Part shown: one piece after another, positions 55,173 to 63,236 of the stretch
How the letters are laid out: the number at the start of each line of letters is the position of its first letter
Position numbering within the stretch: position 1 is the stretch's first letter
Source: Amycolatopsis thermoflava N1165
Lineage (GTDB): Bacteria; Actinomycetota; Actinomycetes; Mycobacteriales; Pseudonocardiaceae
Reading direction: 5' to 3'
Length of the DNA stretch: 64,000 nucleotides
Assembly (NCBI RefSeq): GCF_000473265.1
Contig: NZ_KI421511.1
Location: forward strand, 493,980 to 557,979
Position numbers and translations under genes: made by a program
Notes under the pieces: generated by a model
The model's input: only the letters and a program-made list of their open reading frames with translations
Database searches by the model: none
What the model was told of the DNA's origin: nothing

Positions 55173-56198
55173 ATGGTCCAGGCAACCGCACCGCCCGGGG
55201 TGGCGGTCCCTCCGCTCGAGGCGTTCCTGAGGGCCGAGTGCCCGGGAATGCTCACCGGGCCCCTGCGTGCCGAGCTGCTCCCGGGCGGTCGGTCCAACCT
55301 GACCTACCTGCTCACCGACGGGCACAAGCGCTGGGTGCTGCGCCGCCCGCCGCTCGGGCACGTCCTGGCCACCGCCCACGACATGGACCGCGAGTACCGC
55401 GTGCTCGGCGCCCTGCACCCGACCGAGGTCCCGGTGCCCCGCCCGATCGTGAGCGGTGGCCCCGACGTCATCGGCGCGTTCTTTTACGTCATGGACTTCG
55501 CCGACGGCGAAGTCCTGCGCGACCGCACCCAGCTGCAGACGGTCAACGCGACGGCGCTCGCCGGGCAGCTCGTCGACGTGCTCGCGCGCCTGCACTGCCT
55601 CGTTCCTGCCGCCGTCGGGCTCGCCGACCTCGGGCGCCCCGCCGGCTACCTGGAGCGGCAGGTCCGTCGCTGGGGCAAGCAGCTCGCCGCATCCCGCAGC
55701 CGCGACGTGCCCGGACTCGACGAACTCGGACACCGCCTGGGGAAGCGGCTGCCCGCGCACCAGCGGGGGGCGATCGTCCACGGCGACTACCGGCTGGACA
55801 ACGTCGTCGTCGGCGGAGACGGCACGATCACCGCCGTCCTGGATTGGGAGATGGCCACACTCGGGGACCCGCTGACCGACCTGGCGTCCATGCTCGTCTG
55901 GTGGGACGGGATCAGCGGTCTCGACAGCCCGGTCGCCGCCGTGCCCGGTGACGTCCCGGGGTTCCCGCCCGGCAGCACGCTCGTCGAACATTACGCGCGA
56001 GCCACCGGCCACGACCTGACCGATCTCGCCTGGTACCTGGGTTTCGCTTACTACAAGATCGCCGTGATCTTCGAAGGCATCCACTACCGCGCCCAGCAGG
56101 GTCTCACCGTCGGCGAGGGCTTCGACCGGCTCGGCGCCCTGGTCCCCGATCTCGTCGAGCGCGGGCACGGCGCTCTCACCACTCCGACCTCCCGCTGA
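55173..56198 (+). CDS. APH-family phosphotransferase, ACAD10/11 kinase type
   Basis: 341 aa aminoglycoside-phosphotransferase-like fold: LPGGRSNLTYLLTDGHKRWVLRRPP (ATP-binding lysine region), HGDYRLDNVVV (Brenner motif with catalytic Asp and Asn) and LDWEMATLGDPLTDLA (metal-binding Asp). This is the bacterial counterpart of the kinase domain fused to the dehydrogenase in mammalian ACAD10/11, which phosphorylates 4-hydroxyacyl-CoA before elimination; LvaA of levulinate catabolism is related. The ACAD encoded divergently supplies the other half. Followed by SDR and crotonase genes. Confidence 0.86.
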   Translation: MVQATAPPGVAVPPLEAFLRAECPGMLTGPLRAELLPGGRSNLTYLLTDGHKRWVLRRPPLGHVLATAHDMDREYRVLGALHPTEVPVPRPIVSGGPDVIGAFFYVMDFADGEVLRDRTQLQTVNATALAGQLVDVLARLHCLVPAAVGLADLGRPAGYLERQVRRWGKQLAASRSRDVPGLDELGHRLGKRLPAHQRGAIVHGDYRLDNVVVGGDGTITAVLDWEMATLGDPLTDLASMLVWWDGISGLDSPVAAVPGDVPGFPPGSTLVEHYARATGHDLTDLAWYLGFAYYKIAVIFEGIHYRAQQGLTVGEGFDRLGALVPDLVERGHGALTTPTSR

Positions 56199-56215
56199 AC
56201 AGAGGACAGACACAC

Positions 56216-57058
56216 ATGAGCACACTGGCCGGCAAGACCCTGCTGATGTCGGGCGGCAGCCGCGGCATCGGGCTCGCGATAGCCCTGCGAGCCGCCCGCG
56301 ACGGCGCGAACGTCGTCATGCTCGCGAAGACCGCCCAACCCCATCCGCGGCTGCCGGGGACCGTCCACAACGCGGTCGCCGAAGTCGAGCAGGCCGGGGG
56401 AGCGGCACTCGCCGTCGTCGGCGACGTGCGCAAGGATGACGACGCCCACCGCGCCGTGGACGCCGCGGTCGACCGGTTCGGCGGCATCGACATCGTCGTC
56501 AACAACGCTAGCGCCCTTGACCTGCGCGGCACCCGCGAGATCGCGATGAAGAGCTACGACCTCATGCAGGACATCAACGCGCGCGGCACGTTCTTGCTCA
56601 GCAAGCTCGCGATCCCGCACCTGGAGCGCAGTGCGCACGCCCACATCCTCACCCTGTCCCCGCCGCTGGATCTGCGGCCCAAGTGGGCCGGCTCCTACCT
56701 CGCCTACACGATGTCCAAGTACGGCATGAGCCTGGTGACCCTGGGCCTTGCGGAGGAACTGCGGGAAGCGGGCATCGCCGCGAACTCGCTGTGGCCGCGC
56801 ACCACGATCGCCACCGCCGCCGTGGCCAACCTCCTCGGCGGCGACGAGGCGCTCGAACGCGCTCGCACCCCGGAGATCATGGCCGACGCCGCGCACGCGA
56901 TCCTCGTCCGCGATCCCCGCTTCTGCACCGGGAACTTCTTCCTCGACGACGAGGTGCTCGCCGACGAGGGTGTCACCGACTTCGGCCGCTACCGCGCAGG
57001 CAGCGGCGACGAGCCGCTGGAGGCCGACCTGTTCCTCGACCCGGTGGAGGTCCGGTGA
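56216..57058 (+). CDS. SDR, HSDL2-like
   Basis: 280 aa: LLMSGGSRGIGLAIALRAARDGANVVMLAK, GTVHNAVAEVEQAGGAAL, DIVVNNASAL and YTMSKYGMSLV (catalytic Tyr/Lys). The start pattern and HPRLPGTV segment are typical of hydroxysteroid-dehydrogenase-like protein 2, a group that also appears in citronellol-type catabolic loci. Lies 17 bp after the kinase and overlaps the next gene by GTGA. Probably a hydroxyacyl-CoA or alcohol dehydrogenase. Confidence 0.84.
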   Translation: MSTLAGKTLLMSGGSRGIGLAIALRAARDGANVVMLAKTAQPHPRLPGTVHNAVAEVEQAGGAALAVVGDVRKDDDAHRAVDAAVDRFGGIDIVVNNASALDLRGTREIAMKSYDLMQDINARGTFLLSKLAIPHLERSAHAHILTLSPPLDLRPKWAGSYLAYTMSKYGMSLVTLGLAEELREAGIAANSLWPRTTIATAAVANLLGGDEALERARTPEIMADAAHAILVRDPRFCTGNFFLDDEVLADEGVTDFGRYRAGSGDEPLEADLFLDPVEVR

Positions 57059-57840
57059 ACCCCGTCGCCTACGACTTCCACGACAACGTTGCCCGCATCC
57101 GCCTGTGCGACGGCGCACGCGGCAACCCGATCAACCAGACCACAGTGGACGCCCTCGCACGGGCGGCCCGCCGGGCCCGCGCGGACGACGCACATGTGGT
57201 CGTCCTGTCCGCCGAGGGCCGCGCGTTCAGCTTCGGCGGCGACGTGGCCGCCTTCGCCGAGCCCGGCGACACCGAGCAGCGCATCGATGACCTCGCCGAG
57301 ACGCTGCACCGCGCCGTCAGCGACCTGCACCGGATGAACGCCGTGGTCGTCTCGGTGGTGCACGGCGTGGCCGCCGGCGCGGGATTGTCGCTGGCGGCTG
57401 CGGCCGACCTCGTCCTCGCCGGGGAGTCGGCCCGCTTCACCCTCGCCTACACCAAGATCGGCTTCTCCCCGGACGGCGGCAGCACCCTGCTGCCCGCCTC
57501 GCTCGGACTGCACCGGTCGCTGCGGCTGGCACTGCTCAACCCGGTCCTCACCGCGCACGAAGCCCGCGAGGCCGGGCTCGTCGCGGAGGTGTTCGGCGAC
57601 GACCAGCTCACCGACGGCGTCGAAGCCGTCGTGCACCAGCTGCGGACCGGTTCCCGCGCCGCGCAGGTCGCGACGAAACGGCTGCTGCGCGAGACCGCCA
57701 CCCCGGGCGCGGAAGCAGCACTGCGCCGGGAGACATTGTCGATCCGTACCCGCGCCGCCAGCCCCGACGGTCGCGAAGGCGTGGCCGCTTTCCTGGGCAA
57801 ACGGGCGCCGCGGTTTCCCGGGACAGCAATGTCCCCCTAA
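57055..57840 (+). CDS. crotonase-family enoyl-CoA isomerase/hydratase
   Basis: 261 aa from GTG 57055. LSAEGRAFSFGGDV and HGVAAGAGLSLAAAADL form the oxyanion hole. The segment AYTKIGFSPDGGSTLLP replaces the first hydratase Glu and places an Asp in the PDGG position, as in PaaG/ECI-type isomerases. The stop TAA is also the 3-bp target duplication of the IS5-family element that follows, so the coding sequence is complete. Confidence 0.86.
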   Translation: MNPVAYDFHDNVARIRLCDGARGNPINQTTVDALARAARRARADDAHVVVLSAEGRAFSFGGDVAAFAEPGDTEQRIDDLAETLHRAVSDLHRMNAVVVSVVHGVAAGAGLSLAAAADLVLAGESARFTLAYTKIGFSPDGGSTLLPASLGLHRSLRLALLNPVLTAHEAREAGLVAEVFGDDQLTDGVEAVVHQLRTGSRAAQVATKRLLRETATPGAEAALRRETLSIRTRAASPDGREGVAAFLGKRAPRFPGTAMSP

Positions 57841-58725
57841 CAACTCGTTTCATAATGAAGTCGGCAGCTTGCGGTAGCAGATGAGGACGCAGGCCAGGTG
57901 CATGAGGCCAAGGTGGATGTCGGCTCGGCGTTCCCAGCGGATCCGTAAACGCTTGAACTGGTGCAGCCAGGCGAACATCCGCTCAACTACCCATCTGATC
58001 TTGCCGAGACCGGAGCCGTGAGCGGTGTTCTTGCGAGCGATTCGCGGGACGATGCCCTTGTCTCGCAGGGTCTTGCGGTGATGGTCGTAGTCATAGCCGC
58101 GGTCGCCGTAGAGCCAGCGCGGGCGCTGACGAGGCCGGCCGCGTTTCCCGCGGATCACTGGAAGCGCCTCGACCAGCGGTATGAGCTGCGTGCTGTCGTG
58201 CCGGTTGCCACCAGTAACAGACACCACGAGCGGAATACCGTTGCCGTCGGTGATCACATGGTGCTTGGAACCGAGCCGAGCCCGATCGACGGGCGAGGGG
58301 CCCGTCGCTTCCCCCCTTTCAACGCCCGTACATGCGACCCATCCACCACCGCCACATCCAGATCGAGCCGATCCAGCGCTCGCAGCTGGTCAAGCAAGAG
58401 CTTGTGCACCGCGTCGAACACCCCGGCCTCGGTCCAGGCCCGCAACCGACGCCAACAGGTCACCCCGGAGCAGCCGAACACCTCACGCGGCAGCTCCCGC
58501 CACGAGATCCCGGTCTTGAGCACGAACACGATCCCCGCCAACGCCGCCCGGTCATCCACCGGCAACCGACCCGGATACCGACTCCGCCGCACAGGCCTCG
58601 GCGGCAGCAACGGCTCCACCCGCTGCCACAGACTGTCGGGAACCAACTTCTCAATCACCACATCAGCATGCCCACACTTGATCAACTACGGCCAGCAGAC
58701 GCGCCGATCATTTTGAAACGAGTTG
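57841..58725 (-). mobile_element. IS5-family element (IS1031-like) with TAA target duplication
   Basis: Terminal repeats CAACTCGTTTCA (57841) and its complement (ending 58725), differing at only one of the first ~18 bases. TAA is repeated at 57838-57840 and 58726-58728, matching the TNA targets of this IS5 subgroup. It separates the kinase operon from the swivel-domain cassette. Confidence 0.82.
57850..58685 (-). CDS. IS5-family transposase, two overlapping frames
   Basis: ORF A 58685-58254: VPDSLWQRVEPLLPPRPVRRSRYPG, ISWRELPREVFGCSGVTCWRRL and LDVAVVDGSHVRALKGGK with the first catalytic Asp. ORF B 58257-57850: SVTGGNRHDSTQLIPLVEALP, RWLYGDRGYDYDHHRKTLRD with the second Asp, and IRWVVERMFAWLHQFKRLRIRWERR with the Glu. 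The ATGA overlap at 58254-58257 and intact ends suggest an active or recently active element. Confidence 0.85.
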
Positions 58726-58833
58726 TAAGTGCACTGGGTCACAGATCGCTCCCGCTCGTATCGTCCGGCCAGCGCTGATGCGTGCGTCCGAGTCAAACCG
58801 AACGCCCCAACGGCGGGGCGGAACGGAGCAGTG

Positions 58834-59211
58834 ATGAGCGGGAAGCTGAACGAGGTCGGGACGGGGATCAACCTCTTCGTCGCCGGGGAGGTGCGTGGTA
58901 CCGCCCGGTGGTTCTACGACACGGCCGACGTGCTGTCGATCGACGACGACGATCTCGACGACACGATCGCGTTCGTCAACAAGGGCGGCATGACGTTCCT
59001 GTCGCCGATCCTGCCCGACCTGCGGGCCATCGTCTGCACTGCGGGAAGCCGTGAGTCGCACCTGGCGATCTTGTGCCGCGAGTCCGACGTGCCGTGCGTC
59101 CTCGCGGCCGAGCTGAGCACCACGGTGGCCGACGGGGACACCGTGGTGCTCGACCTCGCCGACGCCGACGCCGCCCGCGTGGCCGTGGCCGCCGGGGTGG
59201 TGACGGCATGA
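58834..59211 (+). CDS. stand-alone PEP-utilising swivel (phospho-histidine) domain protein
   Basis: 125 aa from ATG 58834 (GGAG 6 nt before). Resembles the mobile domain of PEP synthase / pyruvate phosphate dikinase: MTFLSPILPDLRAIVCTAGSRESHLAILCRESDVPCVL. His76 in the SHLAI motif is the phosphorylatable residue of the family. Neither an ATP-grasp domain nor a PEP-binding TIM barrel is encoded nearby. Its start of translation is followed by a coupled partner gene, and the same two parts are fused in the protein at 60407. Possibly part of a phosphotransferase for a pathway metabolite. Confidence 0.75.
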   Translation: MSGKLNEVGTGINLFVAGEVRGTARWFYDTADVLSIDDDDLDDTIAFVNKGGMTFLSPILPDLRAIVCTAGSRESHLAILCRESDVPCVLAAELSTTVADGDTVVLDLADADAARVAVAAGVVTA

Positions 59212-60410
59212 CGGCCCAGCTCACGACACCCGCGAACGTTGACGCGATCTACACCGACCCCTCCTACGAGCCGACGCTCGAGGAGTGGAACTGGCTGGTG
59301 CACACCGCGGGCGCGGCCTACAAGTCCGAGCTCGCCGCCCGCACCGTGTTCGAGTCCGAACTGTTCGGGATGAACACCTACATTCTGATGTCGATGATGG
59401 AGGACTACCTCCGCGTCCCGGAGCGCATCCGCACGATCCGGCGGCACGCCACCCCCACCGAGCTGGTGCGCAAGACACTGCCGATCGGCACCAAGCGCAG
59501 CTTCATCAATCTCGCGGCCATGCCGCTGCACTACCTCACGGGCCGCGAACTGTTCGTCGACCTCGGTGAGAACACGCTCGCCGACGGCCTCGACGACCAG
59601 CTCGAGGTGCTGCGCTTCTGGCGGCAGGCCACCATCGCCATGCGCACCGACGGCGTGCTGTTCAACATGGACGCCGACCCGGCCGACAGCTCGCACGTCG
59701 TCGACGATGCGCTGCTCGCCGAGATCCGAGACCAGCTGGTGCCCGCCGACGAGACCACCAAGGCCGGCATCCGCAAGTTCGGCGCCCGGCTGACCGCCTA
59801 CGCGTTCCTGGAGAACTGCGACGCCCGCACCGCTGTCTGCGACACCGGCCCCTACCAGTTCGACGACGGCACGTTCCTCGCGCTGCGCGAAACCTGCGCC
59901 GACGGCGACGGCGACTTCCCGTGGGTCGATGGGATCCGGGAAACCCTGCCCTACCACCACTTCGTCATCGCCCACCGTCTGCCCGGGACCGTCAAGATGG
60001 ACAACAACGTGTGGGGCACCGCCTGGTTCACCCCCAGCGACTACCAGTCCGAGATCCTTGAAACCCGCGTGTTCTGCGCCGACGGCGGCACCCTGCGCCC
60101 GCTCGGCCCGGCCGAGGTCGCCGAGGCCACCAACGCGATCCGCTCCGCCCACCGCGCGCTCTACCAGCGCCTCGCCGAAACCGATCCCGAGCAGCGCAAC
60201 CTCTACGCGACCCAGATGTACGCCTGGAAACTCAAGGCGTGGGCGCGGCTGGCCGGCTGCTACGACGACATCGACTGGAGCATCACCCCGCGTATCGCGC
60301 GGTCCTACGACAAGTTCAGCGTTCCTGACCTGGCGTTGCGCCTCATCGGCGGCGTGTTCGTGCCCCAGGACCGCGACAGCTGTTTCCGCCCACTCGGAGG
60401 TTCCCGATGA
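59208..60410 (+). CDS. swivel-domain partner protein of unknown fold
   Basis: 400 aa, no family recognised. Largely helical N-terminus with AARTVFESELFGMNTYILMS. Later blocks CDARTAVCDTGPYQ, VWGTAWFTPSDYQ, HRALYQRLAETDPEQRNLYA and DDIDWSITPRIARSYDKF recur in the C-terminal 400 residues of the protein at 60407. It overlaps the swivel gene and the next gene by ATGA, so the three are made together. Conserved Cys/Asp/Trp residues suggest an enzyme, perhaps the acceptor-binding part of a split phosphotransferase (inference). Confidence 0.55.
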   Translation: MTAQLTTPANVDAIYTDPSYEPTLEEWNWLVHTAGAAYKSELAARTVFESELFGMNTYILMSMMEDYLRVPERIRTIRRHATPTELVRKTLPIGTKRSFINLAAMPLHYLTGRELFVDLGENTLADGLDDQLEVLRFWRQATIAMRTDGVLFNMDADPADSSHVVDDALLAEIRDQLVPADETTKAGIRKFGARLTAYAFLENCDARTAVCDTGPYQFDDGTFLALRETCADGDGDFPWVDGIRETLPYHHFVIAHRLPGTVKMDNNVWGTAWFTPSDYQSEILETRVFCADGGTLRPLGPAEVAEATNAIRSAHRALYQRLAETDPEQRNLYATQMYAWKLKAWARLAGCYDDIDWSITPRIARSYDKFSVPDLALRLIGGVFVPQDRDSCFRPLGGSR

Positions 60411-62014
60411 CCATCCTCGGCAAAGGCGCTCCGTCCTACTTGTTCGCTCCCGTCACCGGGACGGTCCGGCACTTCCGCTCTCCCGACGACGTCATCGCCT
60501 CGCTGGAGTCCGATCTGGAGTCGACGATCGCGCTCGTGGCCTCCGGCGGCACGACATTCCTTTCCCCCATCCTCGGCCGCCTCGGCGGGATCGTGTGCCT
60601 CGACGGTACTCTGCGCTCCCACCTCGCGATCGTCTCGCGCGAGTTCGAGGTGCCCTGCTTGGTCGGCACCGATCTGCCCGAGGACCTGACCGACGGTACC
60701 GAGATCGTCCTGGACATCGAGGACGGCACCGGTGTGGTCCGCCAGGCCGAGGAAACCTCGGCTGACGTTTCCGACGCGTGGTGGTCCTACATCCGTCGGG
60801 TCGGCGACGACATCGCGGTCAACGACTTCGACCTCACCGTGTCCCCGGCGGCCCTGGACCGGCTCATCGCCGAAGAACTGACCGACGACCGGCTTGACGA
60901 CCTCGTGCAGCACATGGGCCGCGCCTTCAAACCGGAGATGACCCGGCGCTCTGGGTTCACCTCCGAGCTGTTCCCGATGCTGCCCTACATGTCCCTATCA
61001 GTTATCGAGGACTTCCACAGCTATGCCGCGCGCGTGGCCGCGATCGACGCTGCCATGCCCGCCGAGGAACTGGGCAAGCGGCTGCGTGAGGGACCGAACC
61101 AGGTGAGTCCGCTGTGGATCTGGATGATCGGCTACCACTACCTTTGCGGACGCGAGTGCCTGATCAAGATGGGCAAGCTCGCCCCGAGGGAGCGGCGCGA
61201 AGAGATCCGCACCGTCGTCGACTTCTGGCGCAGGCTCACCCTGGCCCACCGCGGTGACGGGACGCTGGACTACAAGGACGCCGGGTTCACCAACCGCTAC
61301 CTGCCAGCCGGTGTCGTCGACGAGCTGACCCGCGCCGCGACCACACTCGGCGCGGCCGAGTCCAAGGCGCTCAAACGGCTCAACGCCACCGTGTCCGGCT
61401 ACTCGTTCCTGTACTTCTGCGACTCGCGCGTGGGCATCTGCGACTCCGGACCCTACCCGCGCGGAGGCACCCGGCAGACCATCGTGCGCGACTACCTGTC
61501 GCTGGGCCCGAGCGCGTGGGCCTACCCGTGGGCGCAGGACCTCGAACCGGCCTACGCGGGGCTGACGATGGCGCTGACCTTCGACCGCACCGCCTTCACC
61601 GAGTTCGAGATCAACGACTGGGGCACCACGTTCACCGAACCCGACCAGCTACTGGCCGCGGTGGACGAGGCCGCGGTCTTCGGCTACCGTCCCGACGGCG
61701 CCCGCGAACTCCTTCCACCCTCGGCGTGGCCAGAGGTTGCCGCCGACCTCAGCCGCCAGCACATGAAGCTCTACCAGCGGTTCGCGGCGATGGACCGGCG
61801 CGAGCGGATCTTCGCCGCTATCACGATGTACACCTCGGGACTGCGCCCGTTCGCCGCAATCGCCGGTGTCACGGACCGGATCGACTGGTCGTTCTCGCCC
61901 GGCACGCTGGCGCTCTACCCCGACCCGTTCGACGACGACGACCAGGCGGCGGCCATCTTCGGTGGCGCGCTCGTCGCCAACGACATGCCGGGCTCGTTCT
62001 CGCCGGTGCGCTAG
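60407..62014 (+). CDS. fused swivel domain and partner domain protein
   Basis: 535 aa. Residues 1-115 are a PEP-utilising swivel domain (TTFLSPILGRLGGIVCLDGTLRSHLAIVSREFEVPCLVG with His72 in SHLAI). Residues ~140-535 match the 59208 protein in several blocks: SGYSFLYFCDSRVGICDSGPYP, INDWGTTFTEPDQ, HMKLYQRFAAMDRRERIFAAITMY and DRIDWSFSPGTLALYPDPF. It is therefore the fused form of the two preceding genes and strongly suggests that those two interact. Function unknown. Confidence 0.65.
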   Translation: MTILGKGAPSYLFAPVTGTVRHFRSPDDVIASLESDLESTIALVASGGTTFLSPILGRLGGIVCLDGTLRSHLAIVSREFEVPCLVGTDLPEDLTDGTEIVLDIEDGTGVVRQAEETSADVSDAWWSYIRRVGDDIAVNDFDLTVSPAALDRLIAEELTDDRLDDLVQHMGRAFKPEMTRRSGFTSELFPMLPYMSLSVIEDFHSYAARVAAIDAAMPAEELGKRLREGPNQVSPLWIWMIGYHYLCGRECLIKMGKLAPRERREEIRTVVDFWRRLTLAHRGDGTLDYKDAGFTNRYLPAGVVDELTRAATTLGAAESKALKRLNATVSGYSFLYFCDSRVGICDSGPYPRGGTRQTIVRDYLSLGPSAWAYPWAQDLEPAYAGLTMALTFDRTAFTEFEINDWGTTFTEPDQLLAAVDEAAVFGYRPDGARELLPPSAWPEVAADLSRQHMKLYQRFAAMDRRERIFAAITMYTSGLRPFAAIAGVTDRIDWSFSPGTLALYPDPFDDDDQAAAIFGGALVANDMPGSFSPVR

Positions 62015-62037
62015 CTCGTCAGGAAGGAGGCGCCATC

Positions 62038-63183
62038 GTGCGCCAGTCGATGCAGAAGATCGTCCCCGCGGACGAGCTGCTCTGCCACCAAACCCCCGAG
62101 ACGTTCGCGACGATCAGCCAGGCCGACATCTCCTGGACCGAGAAGCTGTGGGCATCGCTGTTCGCCCGCGACGGCTCGCTCCAGGTGGACTGCGGCATCG
62201 GCAAGTACCACAACCGCAACGTCATCGACATGTTCGCCGGCATCTCCCGCGGCACCGAGCAGCTGACCGTGCGGGCGAGCCGCCGCCTGGACTCCGACCC
62301 GGATCGGGTCGGAGTTGGCCCGCTCGACTACGAGGTCGTCGAACCGCTCAAAGCGGTCCGGTTCGTGCTGCGGGAGAACCACCTGCTGCCCATCCGGTTC
62401 GATCTCACCGTCACCGGGGTCCTGCCGCCGTTCCTGGAGGCCAAGGACGGACAACGCGAGCCCGACGGGTTCCGCATCTGCTCCGACCTGCTGCGCTACC
62501 ACCAGGCCTCGACGGTATGCGGACGCATCTGGATCGACGGCGAACAGATCGAGGTGCGCGACGACGAGTGGTTCGGATTCCGCGACCACTCGTGGGGCGT
62601 GCGGATGGACGTCGGCGAGCCACCGCCGGACGTGCACCGCAGGCAACGGCTCGACGGGAACTTCATCCTCACCTGGAGCCCGATGTGGATGCGAAACCCG
62701 GACGGCACCAGCTACGAGGTGCACCACTACCACCAGTGGGTCGACGGGAAGACGACCTACTTCTCCGGGTTCGTCAACCACCCCGACGGCACGCAGACCC
62801 CGTTGCACAACGTGCAGGACGAGCTGAAGTTCGACCCGGTCAACCGGCGCCTGCTCGGCGGCAAGATGACCTTCGACGCCGGATGGGGCCAGACCCGCAC
62901 CGTCGAGATTGAACCCGCCAGTGACACCGGGTTCCACCTCGGCACCGGACTGTACTTCGGGTTCAAGGGCCACCGGCACGGCACCTGGCTCGGCGAGTCC
63001 CATCTGGACGGTGAGCGCTACGCCGACGTGTCCGATCCGGACACCGCCCGCGAGGTGCACCAGCTGCGGGACTGCGTGATCCGCTGCCGCGAAGGCGACG
63101 CCACTGGCTACGGCATCTTCGAGTCGATGGTCATCGGTGAGCACCCGCGCTACGGGCTGACCCGGGAATCGTCCTTCCTGTAA
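62038..63183 (+). CDS. CrtC/AttH-like lipocalin-fold protein (hypothetical)
   Basis: 381 aa from GTG 62038 with the strong ribosome site AGGAAGGAGG. The segment EWFGFRDHSWGVRMDVG and the later WSPMWMRN and YHHYHQW-like aromatic strands resemble the double-lipocalin group of carotenoid-hydratase (CrtC) and AttH-like proteins, many of which are uncharacterised. Such folds bind hydrophobic ligands and a few hydrate double bonds. It ends the cassette; a terminator hairpin follows. Confidence 0.55.
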   Translation: MRQSMQKIVPADELLCHQTPETFATISQADISWTEKLWASLFARDGSLQVDCGIGKYHNRNVIDMFAGISRGTEQLTVRASRRLDSDPDRVGVGPLDYEVVEPLKAVRFVLRENHLLPIRFDLTVTGVLPPFLEAKDGQREPDGFRICSDLLRYHQASTVCGRIWIDGEQIEVRDDEWFGFRDHSWGVRMDVGEPPPDVHRRQRLDGNFILTWSPMWMRNPDGTSYEVHHYHQWVDGKTTYFSGFVNHPDGTQTPLHNVQDELKFDPVNRRLLGGKMTFDAGWGQTRTVEIEPASDTGFHLGTGLYFGFKGHRHGTWLGESHLDGERYADVSDPDTAREVHQLRDCVIRCREGDATGYGIFESMVIGEHPRYGLTRESSFL

Positions 63184-63191
63184 CGCGAAAC

Positions 63192-63228
63192 GAGAAAGCG
63201 GGGCTGGATCCACCGGCACCGCTTTCTC
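63192..63228. terminator. bidirectional terminator
   Basis: Perfect 10-bp stem GAGAAAGCGG / CCGCTTTCTC around a 17-nt loop, with A-rich and T-rich flanks, between the convergent cassette and LuxR gene. Confidence 0.65.
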
Positions 63229-63236
63229 TTGTCGGG

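Noticed and set aside
60407-62014. PEP synthase or pyruvate phosphate dikinase
   Set aside because: Only the swivel His domain is present; no ATP-grasp domain and no PEP-binding barrel could be seen.
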